The position numbers and the translations under genes were made by a program. The notes beneath the pieces are model-generated. The model did no database searches. It worked only from the letters and a program-made list of their open reading frames with translations, and had not been told where the DNA came from. A stretch of 64,000 bases of DNA from an uncultured Dorea sp. (GTDB taxonomy: Bacteria > Bacillota_A > Clostridia > Lachnospirales > Lachnospiraceae): positions 36,292-100,291 of the forward strand of contig CAJTRM010000008.1 of assembly GCA_910578865.1 (NCBI GenBank), read 5' to 3'. Position 1 is the first letter of the stretch; each line of letters begins with the position of its first letter. Of the stretch, positions 26,267-35,340 are shown piece by piece.

Positions 26267-26298
26267 ACTTTCCCTTTCTCCGGCCTCCTTACCAGTAT

Positions 26299-26964
26299 TC
26301 AAATGAAAAGATACGGATTGTACAGCACAAAGTGCCCTGCAAATGCCAGAAACATATACATCTGCGAAGAACCTTTGACATACCTTGCCGGCAGGCGGAT
26401 CTCACAGGTGGAAACTACCATCTCCATATCGTCAATATCTACCGTATCCAGTTTCAAATGTACACCGAAAATTTTTATAAATACTCTCCAGAACAGATAG
26501 CCGATAATCGTTCCGCCTACATTTGCCGTCAGATCGTCAATATCTGTAGCCCGGAAATTCAAAAGCTGTGAAGCCTCAATGACAGCGGAAAACAACAGCC
26601 CTGTTACCGCTATCCTCTTCAGATTCCGGCACTCTTTCCAGATCAGCGGCAGCAAAAACCCAAGAGGCATACACATAATAATATTCAGGAAATATCCGAT
26701 CCCCACACCATCAAATGGCCTCAGGTTCATGGTTCCGTCCGCTATAAGCCCTCTTCTTACAATCATATCTCCCAGAACGCCCACACCGGTAACCCTGAAT
26801 ACCATCCAGATGTAAAGCAGGAAAATATAGACCCATATGAAATAAACCGCCCGGAACTGCTTCCCTCTCCTGCTCCCTGTATACAACAGAACAATCTGAT
26901 ATAATAAACAAGGCAGAAATGTACACCCCAAACTATATATAACAAAAAAATATTCTCCCATCAT
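26299..26964 (-). CDS. VanZ-family membrane protein
   Basis: 221 residues with about five hydrophobic helices. The core LNIIMCMPLGFLLPLIWK, then SAVIEASQLLNFRATDIDDLTANVGGTIIGY, is the VanZ-like signature with its conserved Glu and Asp residues. The family includes the teicoplanin resistance protein VanZ, but most members have unknown roles in the envelope. Stop overlaps the alternative TTG start of greA. Confidence 0.88.
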   Translation of the reverse strand: MMGEYFFVIYSLGCTFLPCLLYQIVLLYTGSRRGKQFRAVYFIWVYIFLLYIWMVFRVTGVGVLGDMIVRRGLIADGTMNLRPFDGVGIGYFLNIIMCMPLGFLLPLIWKECRNLKRIAVTGLLFSAVIEASQLLNFRATDIDDLTANVGGTIIGYLFWRVFIKIFGVHLKLDTVDIDDMEMVVSTCEIRLPARYVKGSSQMYMFLAFAGHFVLYNPYLFI

Positions 26965-27048
26965 CCTTTCCTCCTCTTGCAGACTGACTTTATACTTTAC
27001 AGTATAAAATCCATTTCTTAAGATTCGCGAAAGGAATTTATTAAAGAA

Positions 27049-27918
27049 TTATGAACGAGCTGCCCCGAAATACTGATCTATCCCGTCTGCGATCCCGGAC
27101 GCGATCCTGGCCTGATACTCCGGCGCCGCCATGCTCTGATCCTCCTGAGGATTGGTCATATAGCCCATCTCCACAATTGTGGCAGGAACCTTCGCCCAGT
27201 TTATCCCGCTCATTGTATCGGTCTCCCAGACACGTTCCTTTTTTGCCCCGGTAGCGGCTGTCGCGCAGTTCAGCACATTCTCGGCAAGCGCTTTGCTTTT
27301 CTCATACAAGTCTCCGTTATAAACATTAGACGCAGTCTGACAGATGGTCATCATGCCGCTGGCGCTGCTGCTCTCCGAGCCATTGGCATGTACACGGATA
27401 AATGCGTCCGCCCCTGCATTGTTCGCCACCTGGGCGCGCTCTGAATTGGAAATGTCAACTTCGTTCGTCTCGCGCACCATAATCACTTCATAGCCGCGGG
27501 CCTTTAATTCATCACGGAGCTTTAAAGACACCTCCAGCGTCAGCTCAAATTCCGGTTTCCCCGTAGAAACACCGCTTGTCCCAGAAGAAACCTTGGCTTT
27601 CATCTCCGATGCCCCCGGGCCTACCGGCTCTTTCTCACTGTTCCCTTTGCTTTGATGCCCCGCATCGATGACGACAAGGTATCCGTTGCCCGGCTTTTGC
27701 AGTTCCTGATCCTGCTCCTCTGCCTTTTCCAGTTCAGCTCCCTCCTCTTCTTCCTGCTCCTCTTCCTGGTCCTTTTCCTGATCCGGTTCTTCTGTATTGA
27801 TCACCAACTCTTCCACTTCTTTCTCTACCATCTCATCAATGTTCTTTTTTTCTTTCTTTTCCCCGCACCCTGACAACAGCAGGGTCAATACGAGCCCAAA
27901 TAAAACTGCCTTTTTCAT
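27049..27918 (-). CDS. N-acetylmuramoyl-L-alanine amidase, lipoprotein
   Basis: Cleaves peptide stems from peptidoglycan on the outer face of the membrane. 289 residues: lipoprotein signal with lipobox LLLSGC (Cys about residue 19), a very acidic linker (about 25-75, mostly Glu/Asp/Gln) and an Amidase_3 domain with zinc ligands in VIDAGH, the Glu in PVGPGASEMK context, RVHANG and the catalytic Glu in IVEMGY. Start at ATG 27918 (MKKAVLFG), which begins a proper signal peptide. Follows dapF by 35 bases. Confidence 0.92.
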   Translation of the reverse strand: MKKAVLFGLVLTLLLSGCGEKKEKKNIDEMVEKEVEELVINTEEPDQEKDQEEEQEEEEGAELEKAEEQDQELQKPGNGYLVVIDAGHQSKGNSEKEPVGPGASEMKAKVSSGTSGVSTGKPEFELTLEVSLKLRDELKARGYEVIMVRETNEVDISNSERAQVANNAGADAFIRVHANGSESSSASGMMTICQTASNVYNGDLYEKSKALAENVLNCATAATGAKKERVWETDTMSGINWAKVPATIVEMGYMTNPQEDQSMAAPEYQARIASGIADGIDQYFGAARS

Positions 27919-27953
27919 TTTCTGCTCCTTTGCCATGTTCCCGGCTGCCGCTG

Positions 27954-28808
27954 CTATTTCAGTTCCGGCAGGTCAATCTCTCCGTCGTATACAACCGCAG
28001 CAGGCCCGGTCATGAAAATATGCCCGGACTCCTTGTCCCACCGGATCCGGAGATCTCCCCCGATAAGCTTCACTGTCACCTGATCTTCCGTCATCCCGTT
28101 TAAAATACTGGCTGCCGCCACTGCACATGCGCCGGTGCCGCATGCAAGCGTTTCGCCGGAACCACGCTCCCATACCCGCATTTCTACCGTATGCCTGTCC
28201 GTCACCCTGGCAAATTCCGTATTGATGCGGTTGGGGAATCTCTCATGATTCTCGAACAGAGGGCCTACTTTCTCTATCTGCAGGCTTTTTACATCCTCCA
28301 CGTATACAACAATATGGGGATTTCCCATAGACACTCCGGTCATACGATATTCTTTACCGCCCACCAGGATCGGTTCATCCACGATCTGCTTCTGCCCCTG
28401 CGTCACCGGCAGGATTGGAATCTCCTCCGGCAGAAGTTTGGGAGCTCCCATATCGACCTCCACCAGACTGACCCTGCCGTTTGCCACCGTCAGTTCAAGA
28501 TGCTTGATTCCCCCCAGCGTTTCCACAGATATTCGTTTCTTATTTGTCAGGCCGTAATCATACACATATTTCGCCACGCAGCGGATACCGTTTCCACACA
28601 TCTCTCCCCGGGAGCCGTCTGCATTGTACATTTCCATCTCAAAATCTGCCTTATCCGACGGACAGATCAGAATCATCCCGTCAGAACCGATCCCGAAATG
28701 CCTGTCACTTACGAACCGGGCTGTTTCAGGCGGATGCTCTATCCTCTTTTCCATACAGTTCACATAAACATAATCATTGCCCAGCCCCTGCATTTTTGTA
28801 AACTTCAT
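27954..28808 (-). CDS. dapF: Diaminopimelate epimerase
   Basis: Converts LL- to meso-diaminopimelate for lysine and peptidoglycan. 284 residues; both catalytic cysteines are seen, in GEMCGNGIRC (about residue 76) and LACGTGACAVA (about 223). Ribosome site AAGGAGATA. Placed upstream of an amidase gene, a sensible cell-wall pairing; dapB lies at 37.3 kb. Confidence 0.97.
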   Translation of the reverse strand: MKFTKMQGLGNDYVYVNCMEKRIEHPPETARFVSDRHFGIGSDGMILICPSDKADFEMEMYNADGSRGEMCGNGIRCVAKYVYDYGLTNKKRISVETLGGIKHLELTVANGRVSLVEVDMGAPKLLPEEIPILPVTQGQKQIVDEPILVGGKEYRMTGVSMGNPHIVVYVEDVKSLQIEKVGPLFENHERFPNRINTEFARVTDRHTVEMRVWERGSGETLACGTGACAVAAASILNGMTEDQVTVKLIGGDLRIRWDKESGHIFMTGPAAVVYDGEIDLPELK

Positions 28809-28907
28809 ATCGGTATCTCCTTTTTATCAAGTCATAAATCCAGACAACCGGGAAGGATGACCCGTCCCGGTTGTGTTATCAATTGTATATCAACAGATTT
28901 CTATACC

Positions 28908-29117
28908 TTACTCTTCCTCATCCAGCCAGTAGTCTTCTCCCTTCCGACAACAGGTATTTCTGTTATTGCTGAAACACCTGGTCCCTCTCTTGGCCGGCGC
29001 CAGCAGAAACCCCTTTACTACACCGATCAACACACAACATAAGATCACAAGCACTTTCTCTGTCATTGTCCAGTCTCTTGTGAAAAAGTATTTGATTTCT
29101 TCCCATACAGCTTTCAT
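28908..29117 (-). CDS. Small single-pass membrane protein
   Basis: 69 residues. A hydrophobic helix (VLVILCCVLIGVVKGFLLAP, about 22-41) is followed by a Cys/Arg-rich tail (CFSNNRNTCCRKGEDYW). GGAGGAG precedes the ATG closely. I do not recognise the family. Upstream of dapF on the same strand with a 100-base gap. Confidence 0.6.
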   Translation of the reverse strand: MKAVWEEIKYFFTRDWTMTEKVLVILCCVLIGVVKGFLLAPAKRGTRCFSNNRNTCCRKGEDYWLDEEE

Positions 29118-29282
29118 ATCCGCTCCTCCTGATCCGTTATCTGATACTCACCTTCGGTTCTGTTTTCTCATTATATTCCATTTGACCTTAAAAGTCAAAG
29201 GCCACTGATGTTTTCATTGAAAAACAGACCGCACTCTGTTACAATAATATCTGTCTACAATAAGCGGAGGAGTGATTTCACT

Positions 29283-29927
29283 ATGGGACTTGCAATACCT
29301 ATTGAAACCAGTGCACGGCACATCCATATGTGCCGGGAGGATTTTGAAAAAATATTCGGCGCAGGCCGTACACTTACCTACAAGGCAGATTTAAGCCAGC
29401 CCGGACAATATGTAGCCGAAGAACGGCTGACGGTCAGAGGACCGAAGGGATCTTTTGAAAATGTCGCAATCCTTGGGCCTTTCCGCCCGGAGACACAGCT
29501 TGAGATCTCCATGACAGATTCGCGCAAATTAGGTATTCCGGGAATCATCCGCCAGTCCGGCGACACAAAGGACACTCCGGGGTGCACACTGATCGGACCT
29601 GAAGGGACCCTGGACATTGATCATGGAGTCATTGTGGCCAAGCGTCATATTCATATGACCCCTGTCCAGTCCATCCAGTTAAATGTAAAAGACGGGGACG
29701 AAGTATTTGTGATTATGGAGAGCTACGAACGCTCCCTGATCTTCGCGGATGTCATCGTCCGTGTAAACCCTGACTTCGCGCTGGCCATGCATGTAGATAC
29801 GGACGAAGCTAATGCATTTGCCAATGACAGCAGCCCCACCGGCGTTATCCTGAAACTGTTCGGAGGAAGAACCTACAATCTCCAGAAATGGGCCGATGAA
29901 TTACAAAGCGGAATTAACCGTCTGTAG
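29283..29927 (+). CDS. PduL-type phosphate acyltransferase
   Basis: Converts acyl-CoA and phosphate to acyl phosphate plus CoA. 214 residues with the duplicated metal-site motif: SARHIHMCREDFEKIFG near residue 10 and AKRHIHMTP near residue 120, both supplying His ligands for zinc. Start at ATG 29283 after GGAGGAG. There are no microcompartment shell genes nearby and no obvious encapsulation tag, so it probably acts as the housekeeping phosphotransacetylase in acetate or propionate fermentation. Confidence 0.88.
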   Translation: MGLAIPIETSARHIHMCREDFEKIFGAGRTLTYKADLSQPGQYVAEERLTVRGPKGSFENVAILGPFRPETQLEISMTDSRKLGIPGIIRQSGDTKDTPGCTLIGPEGTLDIDHGVIVAKRHIHMTPVQSIQLNVKDGDEVFVIMESYERSLIFADVIVRVNPDFALAMHVDTDEANAFANDSSPTGVILKLFGGRTYNLQKWADELQSGINRL

Positions 29928-29971
29928 TCCCGGCACACAAACCCGGCACTGCCGTCAAGAAAGGATCTATT

Positions 29972-30217
29972 ATGGATAACCGTGTATCTGTGATCAGTAT
30001 TATTATTAAAGAAGACGAGGCCGCCGGCGCTGTAAATGCACTGCTGCATGAATACCGCCGGTATATCGTGGGCCGTATGGGCATTCCCTACAGAGAGCGG
30101 GGCGTTTCTATTATCAGTGTCGTGCTGGACGCACCGGGGGACGCGACCAGCTCCCTTTCTGGAAGGCTCGGCATGCTCGACGGAGTCAGCGCAAAGACAC
30201 TGACCGCCAGACTCTAA
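29972..30217 (+). CDS. TM1266-type iron-only hydrogenase system regulator
   Basis: 81 residues with an ACT-like fold. The stretch HEYRRYIVGRMGIPYRERG and IISVVLDAPGD match the TM1266 family, usually found next to [FeFe]-hydrogenase maturation genes and thought to be regulatory. None of those genes is in the window. Follows the PduL gene by 44 bases; a strong terminator ends the unit. Confidence 0.85.
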   Translation: MDNRVSVISIIIKEDEAAGAVNALLHEYRRYIVGRMGIPYRERGVSIISVVLDAPGDATSSLSGRLGMLDGVSAKTLTARL

Positions 30218-30235
30218 GATCTGCAGCAATCAAAA

Positions 30236-30299
30236 ACCGGTGAAAAGGCCCTGAATCCCTTAACAGGGCATACATGGCCTTTTCACCGGTCTTTTCTTC
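30236..30299. terminator. Bidirectional terminator
   Basis: Arms ACCGGTGAAAAGGCC (30236-30250) and GGCCTTTTCACCGGT (30276-30290), with an inner CCCTG/CAGGG hairpin, flanked by A-rich and T-rich runs. Serves both the TM1266 gene and the convergent flavodiiron gene. Confidence 0.92.
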
Positions 30300-30318
30300 A
30301 TAAAATGTATTATCCCTG

Positions 30319-31518
30319 TTACATGGACTCTACAATCTGCTTCACAAATACATCAAGCTCTTCTTCCCTTTCATTTTTCAGAGTTGACTTGAGAGACAGC
30401 TGCATATCAAGGATCTTCATCTCCTTCATTTCTTCTAATTTCTTTATGATCTGCCTGCCTGCTGCCGGCGCCCACGTCCCGTTTTCCACAACTGCAACAG
30501 TACGTTTTTTTACAGCCAGGGCGGCCATGTCATTCAACACATTTTCCATCGGCGGGAAAATTCCGCCGTTGTATGTCGGACAGGCAATTACAATATGGCT
30601 TGCCCGGAAAATCTCAGAGATCAACTCTGACACATGTGTCGAGGATACATCATAGGCCGCGATATTTTTTATGCCCTTCTCAGCCAGCTTGCCTGCCAGA
30701 GCATTTACCGCCCGTTCTGTATTACCGTAGATTGAGCCGTAAATAATGACAACTTCCCGATCCTCAGGCTCATATTTGCTCCACCTGTCATACTTTTCAA
30801 TGAAATATTCAATGTTATTCCGCCATATCGGTCCGTGAAGAGGACAGATCATCTGAATATCAAGAGCCGACGCCTTCTTAAGCAATGCCTGTACCTGCGC
30901 ACCGTATTTTCCCACAATATTTGCATAGTAACGTCTCGCATCCGCCAGCCAGTCTTTTTCAAAATTGATCTCATCATTAAAAATATTACCGTTTAACGCA
31001 CCAAATGTTCCGAATGCATCCGCAGAGAACAAAACCTTTTCTGTCTCGTCATAAGTCACCATAACTTCCGGCCAGTGCACCATCGGAGCCATCACAAAGC
31101 GCAGTGTATGCCTCCCCGTCTGCAATGTATCCCCTTCTTTAACAAGCATCATGCGTTCCTCGGGAAGAGTGTCAAAAAACTGACCTATCATCTGCGCCGT
31201 CTTCACATTTGCCACAATCTTCACATCCGGATACCTGTATATGATCTCCCCGATATTCGCACAATGATCCGGCTCCATATGATTGACTACAAGATAATCA
31301 ACAGGCCTTCCTTTCAAAATATACTCTATATTTTCCAGAAACTGCTGCGATACACAGGCATCTACAGTATCCATCAGCGTAATCTTCTCATCTAAGATGA
31401 GATAAGAGTTGTACGAAACACCTCTCGGAATGGGAAAGATATTCTCAAAAAGAGCCAGCCTTCTGTCATTACAGCCGACCCATACGATATCTTCCGTTAC
31501 TTTTCTTGTATTCTGCAT
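30319..31518 (-). CDS. Flavodiiron protein (A-type flavoprotein, FprA family)
   Basis: Reduces oxygen to water or nitric oxide to nitrous oxide, protecting anaerobes. 399 residues: metallo-beta-lactamase-like diiron domain with HMEPDHCANI (ligands His, Glu, Asp, His) and a C-terminal flavodoxin domain with the FMN loop YGSIYGNTERA. No rubredoxin tail. I start at ATG 31518, seven bases after the AGGAGG; an ATG three codons earlier abuts that site. Confidence 0.94.
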   Translation of the reverse strand: MQNTRKVTEDIVWVGCNDRRLALFENIFPIPRGVSYNSYLILDEKITLMDTVDACVSQQFLENIEYILKGRPVDYLVVNHMEPDHCANIGEIIYRYPDVKIVANVKTAQMIGQFFDTLPEERMMLVKEGDTLQTGRHTLRFVMAPMVHWPEVMVTYDETEKVLFSADAFGTFGALNGNIFNDEINFEKDWLADARRYYANIVGKYGAQVQALLKKASALDIQMICPLHGPIWRNNIEYFIEKYDRWSKYEPEDREVVIIYGSIYGNTERAVNALAGKLAEKGIKNIAAYDVSSTHVSELISEIFRASHIVIACPTYNGGIFPPMENVLNDMAALAVKKRTVAVVENGTWAPAAGRQIIKKLEEMKEMKILDMQLSLKSTLKNEREEELDVFVKQIVESM

Positions 31519-31620
31519 ATCTGTCATCCTCCTGTTATCAAAATTTGCGTTCCTATTATATCATACTTTCCTGATTTTGGATGTACATTTTTTCATCCAA
31601 CAGGAAAATACTGAAAAAAA

Positions 31621-32394
31621 TCATTTATCCTTAACCTGCCTTCCGTCCACATCCATATGGTAATGTTCCTTATAGATCATCTGAGAAACCGGCACAATTC
31701 TGTAGCCTTTTTCTCTCAGCCCGCATATGAGCGGCTCCAAAGCTTCCGCTGTATACTTAGCCCCGCTGTGCAAAAGGATGATAGAACCTTTTTTTAATTC
31801 CGGATGTTCAAGTACCGAAGAGATAATGCGGTCTTTTCCATAGTCTTTCCAATCCTGGCTGTCCACATCCCAGTTAATTGTATAATAGCCGTTTTCTTTT
31901 GCATTTAAGATTACTTTATTGTCATAGGCTCCATACGGAGGACGAAACAGCTTCATCTCCACTCCGGTCAGCGCTTTTACCTTTTCATGAACCTTCAAAA
32001 GTTCCTGTGTCTTTTCTTTTTCTGAAAACTGGGTCATATTTTTGTGCTGCTCACTGTGATTTCCCAGATCATGTCCCTCCCTCCAGATCTCTTTTACATC
32101 AGCAGGGTATTTTTCCACCCAGTCTCCGGTCAGGAAAAATGTAGACCTGATATTATGCTTCCTCAATATATCTAAAATCTCCTGCATGTCCTTGTTGCCC
32201 CACGTAGCGTCAAACGTAAGCGCCACTTCTTTTTTATCCGTCTCCACCGAACATACGGGAATCTCATTCCCATTCCTATTGCCGGATACAGATACATATT
32301 TTGACGTATATCTGCAGGCGCCGGCAATGACCAGGGCGCATAAAGCCGCCGCCTTCATACATGTGATCCATCTTTTTTTACTGTCTCCGTCCAT
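31621..32394 (-). CDS. Polysaccharide deacetylase, PdaB-like, membrane-anchored
   Basis: 257 residues. An N-terminal hydrophobic helix (about 9-27) anchors a NodB domain. Motifs: TFDATWG (Asp of motif 1; the TFDDG form is altered as in PdaB-like proteins), NHSEQHKN (metal His pair), FRPPYGAYDN, WDVDSQDW and ILLHSG. Similar proteins act on peptidoglycan or cortex glycans in sporulation. Start at ATG 32394 after GAGG. Next gene upstream is exoA. Confidence 0.88.
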   Translation of the reverse strand: MDGDSKKRWITCMKAAALCALVIAGACRYTSKYVSVSGNRNGNEIPVCSVETDKKEVALTFDATWGNKDMQEILDILRKHNIRSTFFLTGDWVEKYPADVKEIWREGHDLGNHSEQHKNMTQFSEKEKTQELLKVHEKVKALTGVEMKLFRPPYGAYDNKVILNAKENGYYTINWDVDSQDWKDYGKDRIISSVLEHPELKKGSIILLHSGAKYTAEALEPLICGLREKGYRIVPVSQMIYKEHYHMDVDGRQVKDK

Positions 32395-32459
32395 AAAATA
32401 AACCTCAAACATATACCATTATTCACAGTATATGCTCTGAGGCTTTGTCTTACATCATT

Positions 32460-33212
32460 TTACATCAAATCAAGTTCAACAGGGCAATGATCTGACCCCA
32501 TCACATCTGTCAGAATCTTCGCATCCTTAAGCCTGTCCTTCAGGCTTTGGGAAACGCAGAAATAGTCAATTCTCCATCCTGCATTCTTCGCCCTCGCACT
32601 GAATCTGTAGGACCACCAGGAATATACCCCCTCCAGATCCGGATAAAAATACCGGAAAGTATCAATAAACCCTGCATCCAGTAATTGTGAGAATTTTTCC
32701 CTTTCTTCGTCTGTAAATCCTGCATTCTTGCGGTTGGTTTTCGGATTCTTAAGATCGATCTCCCTGTGGGCTACATTCAGGTCTCCGCAAAAGATAACCG
32801 GTTTTTTTGCCTCCAGCTTCTTAAGATAAGCAAGAAATGCCACTTCCCACTGCATACGGTAGGGAAGTCTTGCAAGTTCATTCTGGGAATTCGGCGTATA
32901 TACGGTGACCAAATAATACTCTTCATATTCCAGAGTAATGACTCTTCCTTCCCGGTCATGCTCACTGACGCCGATTCCAAAGACAGCAGACAACGGCTCC
33001 TGCTTTGTAAAAACCGCCGTGCCGGAATATCCTTTTCTCTCGGCATAATTCCAGTACTGACAATACCCCGGAAGCTCGAGTTCAAGCTGTCCCTTTTGCA
33101 TCTTAGATTCCTGAATACAGAAAATATCTGCATCGGCTTCCCGGAAAAAATCCATAAACCCTTTTTGTACACATGCCCGGATACCATTTACATTCCAGGA
33201 AATAAACTTCAT
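32460..33212 (-). CDS. Exodeoxyribonuclease III / AP endonuclease
   Basis: Cuts DNA at abasic sites in base excision repair. 250 residues with NVNGIRA, the metal-binding Glu in IFCIQESKMQKGQ, GDLNVAH, the RIDYFCVS segment and the GSDHCPVEL ending of the EEP nuclease fold, closest to ExoA/XthA. GGAGG ribosome site. Adjacent to truA with 19 bases between them. Confidence 0.95.
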   Translation of the reverse strand: MKFISWNVNGIRACVQKGFMDFFREADADIFCIQESKMQKGQLELELPGYCQYWNYAERKGYSGTAVFTKQEPLSAVFGIGVSEHDREGRVITLEYEEYYLVTVYTPNSQNELARLPYRMQWEVAFLAYLKKLEAKKPVIFCGDLNVAHREIDLKNPKTNRKNAGFTDEEREKFSQLLDAGFIDTFRYFYPDLEGVYSWWSYRFSARAKNAGWRIDYFCVSQSLKDRLKDAKILTDVMGSDHCPVELDLM

Positions 33213-33231
33213 ATACCTTTCCTCCCAGCTG

Positions 33232-33966
33232 TTAATAATACACCTTTCTTAAAAACAGTCCTCTTGCCGGAACAAGAAATCCGGAAAGACTCCTGTCCTC
33301 TGCCGCTATCACTACCGGCAGCATTGTCGCATCACGCTTCCCGGTCCCGATCTCCAGAAGAGTACCGGTGAGGATCCGCACCATATGGTACAAAAATCCC
33401 GTTCCGTAGTATGTGATCCGAACCTTTTCTCCCGTGCTCACGATCTTAATATTCGTAATCTTCCTGATAGGATCTTTACAGTCTTTATCGTCGGTAAAGC
33501 TCGTAAAATTCTTCGGCCCCAGCAGATACGGCACTGCCTCGCGCATGGCTTCAATATCCAGCTTTTCCGGATAATGGTAACAATATTTCCTGGAAAAAAC
33601 ATCCGGCTTCTCCCTGCAGTCAATATAGTATTCGTATTTTTTGCCTTTTGCACTCTTGCGGGCATGGAACCCGTTGCGCACAAGCTCCACCTTCATAATA
33701 CGGATATCATCGGGAAGATACCTGTTCAGGGATTCCTTCAGTTCCTGGGTATCATACAGCTTGGACAGTTTCACACTTGCAATCTGCCCGCGCGCATGCA
33801 CGCCGGCATCTGTCCTTCCGGACCCGTCCACCTGCACTCTGTAGCCTACCAGTTTCCCGATACTCCACTCTAACACAAACTGGATCGTATTGTCAGTCGT
33901 AGCCTGGCGCTGCCAGCCTTGATACCTGCTTCCATCATAGGAAATGGTCAATTTATACGTTCTCAT
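33232..33966 (-). CDS. truA: tRNA pseudouridine(38-40) synthase
   Basis: Modifies uridines 38-40 of tRNA anticodon arms. 244 residues; the catalytic Asp is in GSGRTDAGVHARGQ near residue 52, and YDGSRYQGWQRQ and GTGFLYHMVRILTGTL are standard. Start at ATG 33966 (MRTYKLTISYDG). Confidence 0.96.
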   Translation of the reverse strand: MRTYKLTISYDGSRYQGWQRQATTDNTIQFVLEWSIGKLVGYRVQVDGSGRTDAGVHARGQIASVKLSKLYDTQELKESLNRYLPDDIRIMKVELVRNGFHARKSAKGKKYEYYIDCREKPDVFSRKYCYHYPEKLDIEAMREAVPYLLGPKNFTSFTDDKDCKDPIRKITNIKIVSTGEKVRITYYGTGFLYHMVRILTGTLLEIGTGKRDATMLPVVIAAEDRSLSGFLVPARGLFLRKVYY

Positions 33967-33980
33967 ATTCAACTATCACC

Positions 33981-34430
33981 CTATTTCAGTATTTTTTTCA
34001 ATTCATCCATAAATGTGTTTACATCTTTAAATTCTCTGTATACGGAAGCAAAGCGTACATAAGCCACCTCGTCCAGATCCTTTAACACATCCATCACGAT
34101 CTCGCCTACCACGCTGCTCTCAATTTCTTTTGCCTCCAGGCTGAATACCTTTGTCTCCACCAGATCAATGACTTTCTGGATCTCAACAGCGGACACAGGC
34201 CGCTTATAGCATGCCCTGAGTATTCCTCTTTCTATTTTTCCACGGTCATACTGCTCCCTGTTGTTATCTTTCTTTATAATAATGAGCGGAATCGTCTCAA
34301 CCTTTTCATAGGTGGTAAACCTTTTGCCGCAGGCATCACAGGAACGACGCCTTCTGATAGAATTCCCGTCTTCCGCCGGCCTGGAATCAATGACACGGGT
34401 ATCCGGATTACTGCAATATGGACATTTCAT
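33981..34430 (-). CDS. nrdR: Transcriptional repressor of ribonucleotide reductase genes
   Basis: 149 residues: N-terminal zinc ribbon (CPYC and CDACGKRFTTYE, Cys at about 3, 6, 31, 34) and an ATP-cone (KKDNNREQYDRGKIERGI). Senses ATP/dATP and represses nrd genes. Start at ATG 34430 so that the zinc ribbon begins MKCPYC; the open frame goes on upstream without a ribosome site. Followed by truA after 14 bases. Confidence 0.96.
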   Translation of the reverse strand: MKCPYCSNPDTRVIDSRPAEDGNSIRRRRSCDACGKRFTTYEKVETIPLIIIKKDNNREQYDRGKIERGILRACYKRPVSAVEIQKVIDLVETKVFSLEAKEIESSVVGEIVMDVLKDLDEVAYVRFASVYREFKDVNTFMDELKKILK

Positions 34431-34510
34431 TTCTCTGTTATCCCTTTCTGTTCTTCTCTCCTTAAGTATATCTGGTGCTGATACAGAAGTCAAACCACAA
34501 AATGAAGATT

Positions 34511-34750
34511 TTATCGTTCCTCATGAATCTCCACAAGAATAATATCCGGACCGATCCTCTTAATACATTTAAAAGGAATCACATATTCCGAACCGTCACT
34601 GAACAGCCCGCAGAATTTTCCGCATTTCGGCACAATGACAGCCTCAATGCATCCACTGCATTCATCTATGATCAAGTCCACTACATAACCTAATTTGCAA
34701 CAATCGCACGCATTGATTACCTCTTTATCCTGAAATTCACAAAAACGCAT
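34511..34750 (-). CDS. YlmC/YmxH-family protein (PRC-barrel)
   Basis: 79 residues with six cysteines and the PRC-barrel pattern FQDKEVINACDCCKLGYVVDLIID. The YlmC/YmxH family occurs in spore-forming Firmicutes, often beside nrdR or sporulation sigma genes; its function is not known. Placed 80 bases upstream of nrdR. Confidence 0.85.
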   Translation of the reverse strand: MRFCEFQDKEVINACDCCKLGYVVDLIIDECSGCIEAVIVPKCGKFCGLFSDGSEYVIPFKCIKRIGPDIILVEIHEER

Positions 34751-34885
34751 ACCTGTGCACCACCTGTCCGCCTCATACCCCGGCTTACTCTAATACAGTA
34801 TATGCCGCTCTTTATTATTTGCAATCTGTCCAGCTGATAAAACGGCTGATTTTCGTGAAAACCCGGGACTTCCGCCACAAATGAA

Positions 34886-34963
34886 AAAGAAGTGTTTTCT
34901 GCTGCTGCCTGTCCCTCGCTGTCAGGCACAACCACACGCTTTTATGGCAGAAAACACTTCTTT
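34886..34963 (-). terminator. Terminator of the ferredoxin gene
   Basis: Perfect 17-base arms AAAGAAGTGTTTTCTGC (34886-34902) and GCAGAAAACACTTCTTT (34947-34963), with an inner CCTGTCCCTCGCTGTCAGG hairpin and T-rich flank on the minus strand. The gap 34751-34885 holds nothing else I can name. Confidence 0.85.
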
Positions 34964-34966
34964 GCT

Positions 34967-35152
34967 CTATTCCTGAATATCAATTACAGCTACCGGGCAA
35001 TCATCTCGTGCCTCCTCGGCCGCCATTTCATATTCCGGTTTTACCTCGTCATATGCTTCGGCAAGGCCGTCATCATTAAACCGGAATACCTCCGGACAGG
35101 TTGCAACACATGCTCCACATGAAATACAGCCCTCATTCACTCTTGCTTTCAT
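34967..35152 (-). CDS. Ferredoxin, single 4Fe-4S type
   Basis: 61 residues, cytoplasmic electron carrier. CISCGACVATCP (CxxCxxC core) with a fourth ligand in DDCPVAVI gives a single cubane cluster, as in Thermotoga-type monocluster ferredoxins; very acidic. Ends just before its hairpin terminator. Divergent from the tmRNA gene. Confidence 0.93.
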   Translation of the reverse strand: MKARVNEGCISCGACVATCPEVFRFNDDGLAEAYDEVKPEYEMAAEEARDDCPVAVIDIQE

Positions 35153-35221
35153 TGGCTACCTCCTTACACTTTTTCAGATAGTATACCCATTTTTTTACAT
35201 TTATACACTGTAATCTTCCCC

Positions 35222-35250
35222 TTGACAAAGCGAAATGATGTTCCTATAAT
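35222..35250 (+). promoter_or_regulatory. Consensus SigA promoter of the tmRNA gene
   Basis: TTGACA (35222-35227), 17-base spacer, TATAAT (35245-35250): exact consensus on both hexamers. The start would be near 35257, giving a leader of about 84 bases before the mature 5' end. Confidence 0.92.
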
Positions 35251-35340
35251 AAAATATGTATCAGCGGACGAAGTCCGTATGCCTGAAAGGGCGCATGATA
35301 AAAGAAGACAGTCTGCGAACCAGCAATACAATGCATATCA

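Noticed and set aside
29283..29927. Bacterial microcompartment locus around PduL
   Set aside because: No shell-protein genes or encapsulation peptide; PduL homologues also serve as ordinary phosphotransacetylases.
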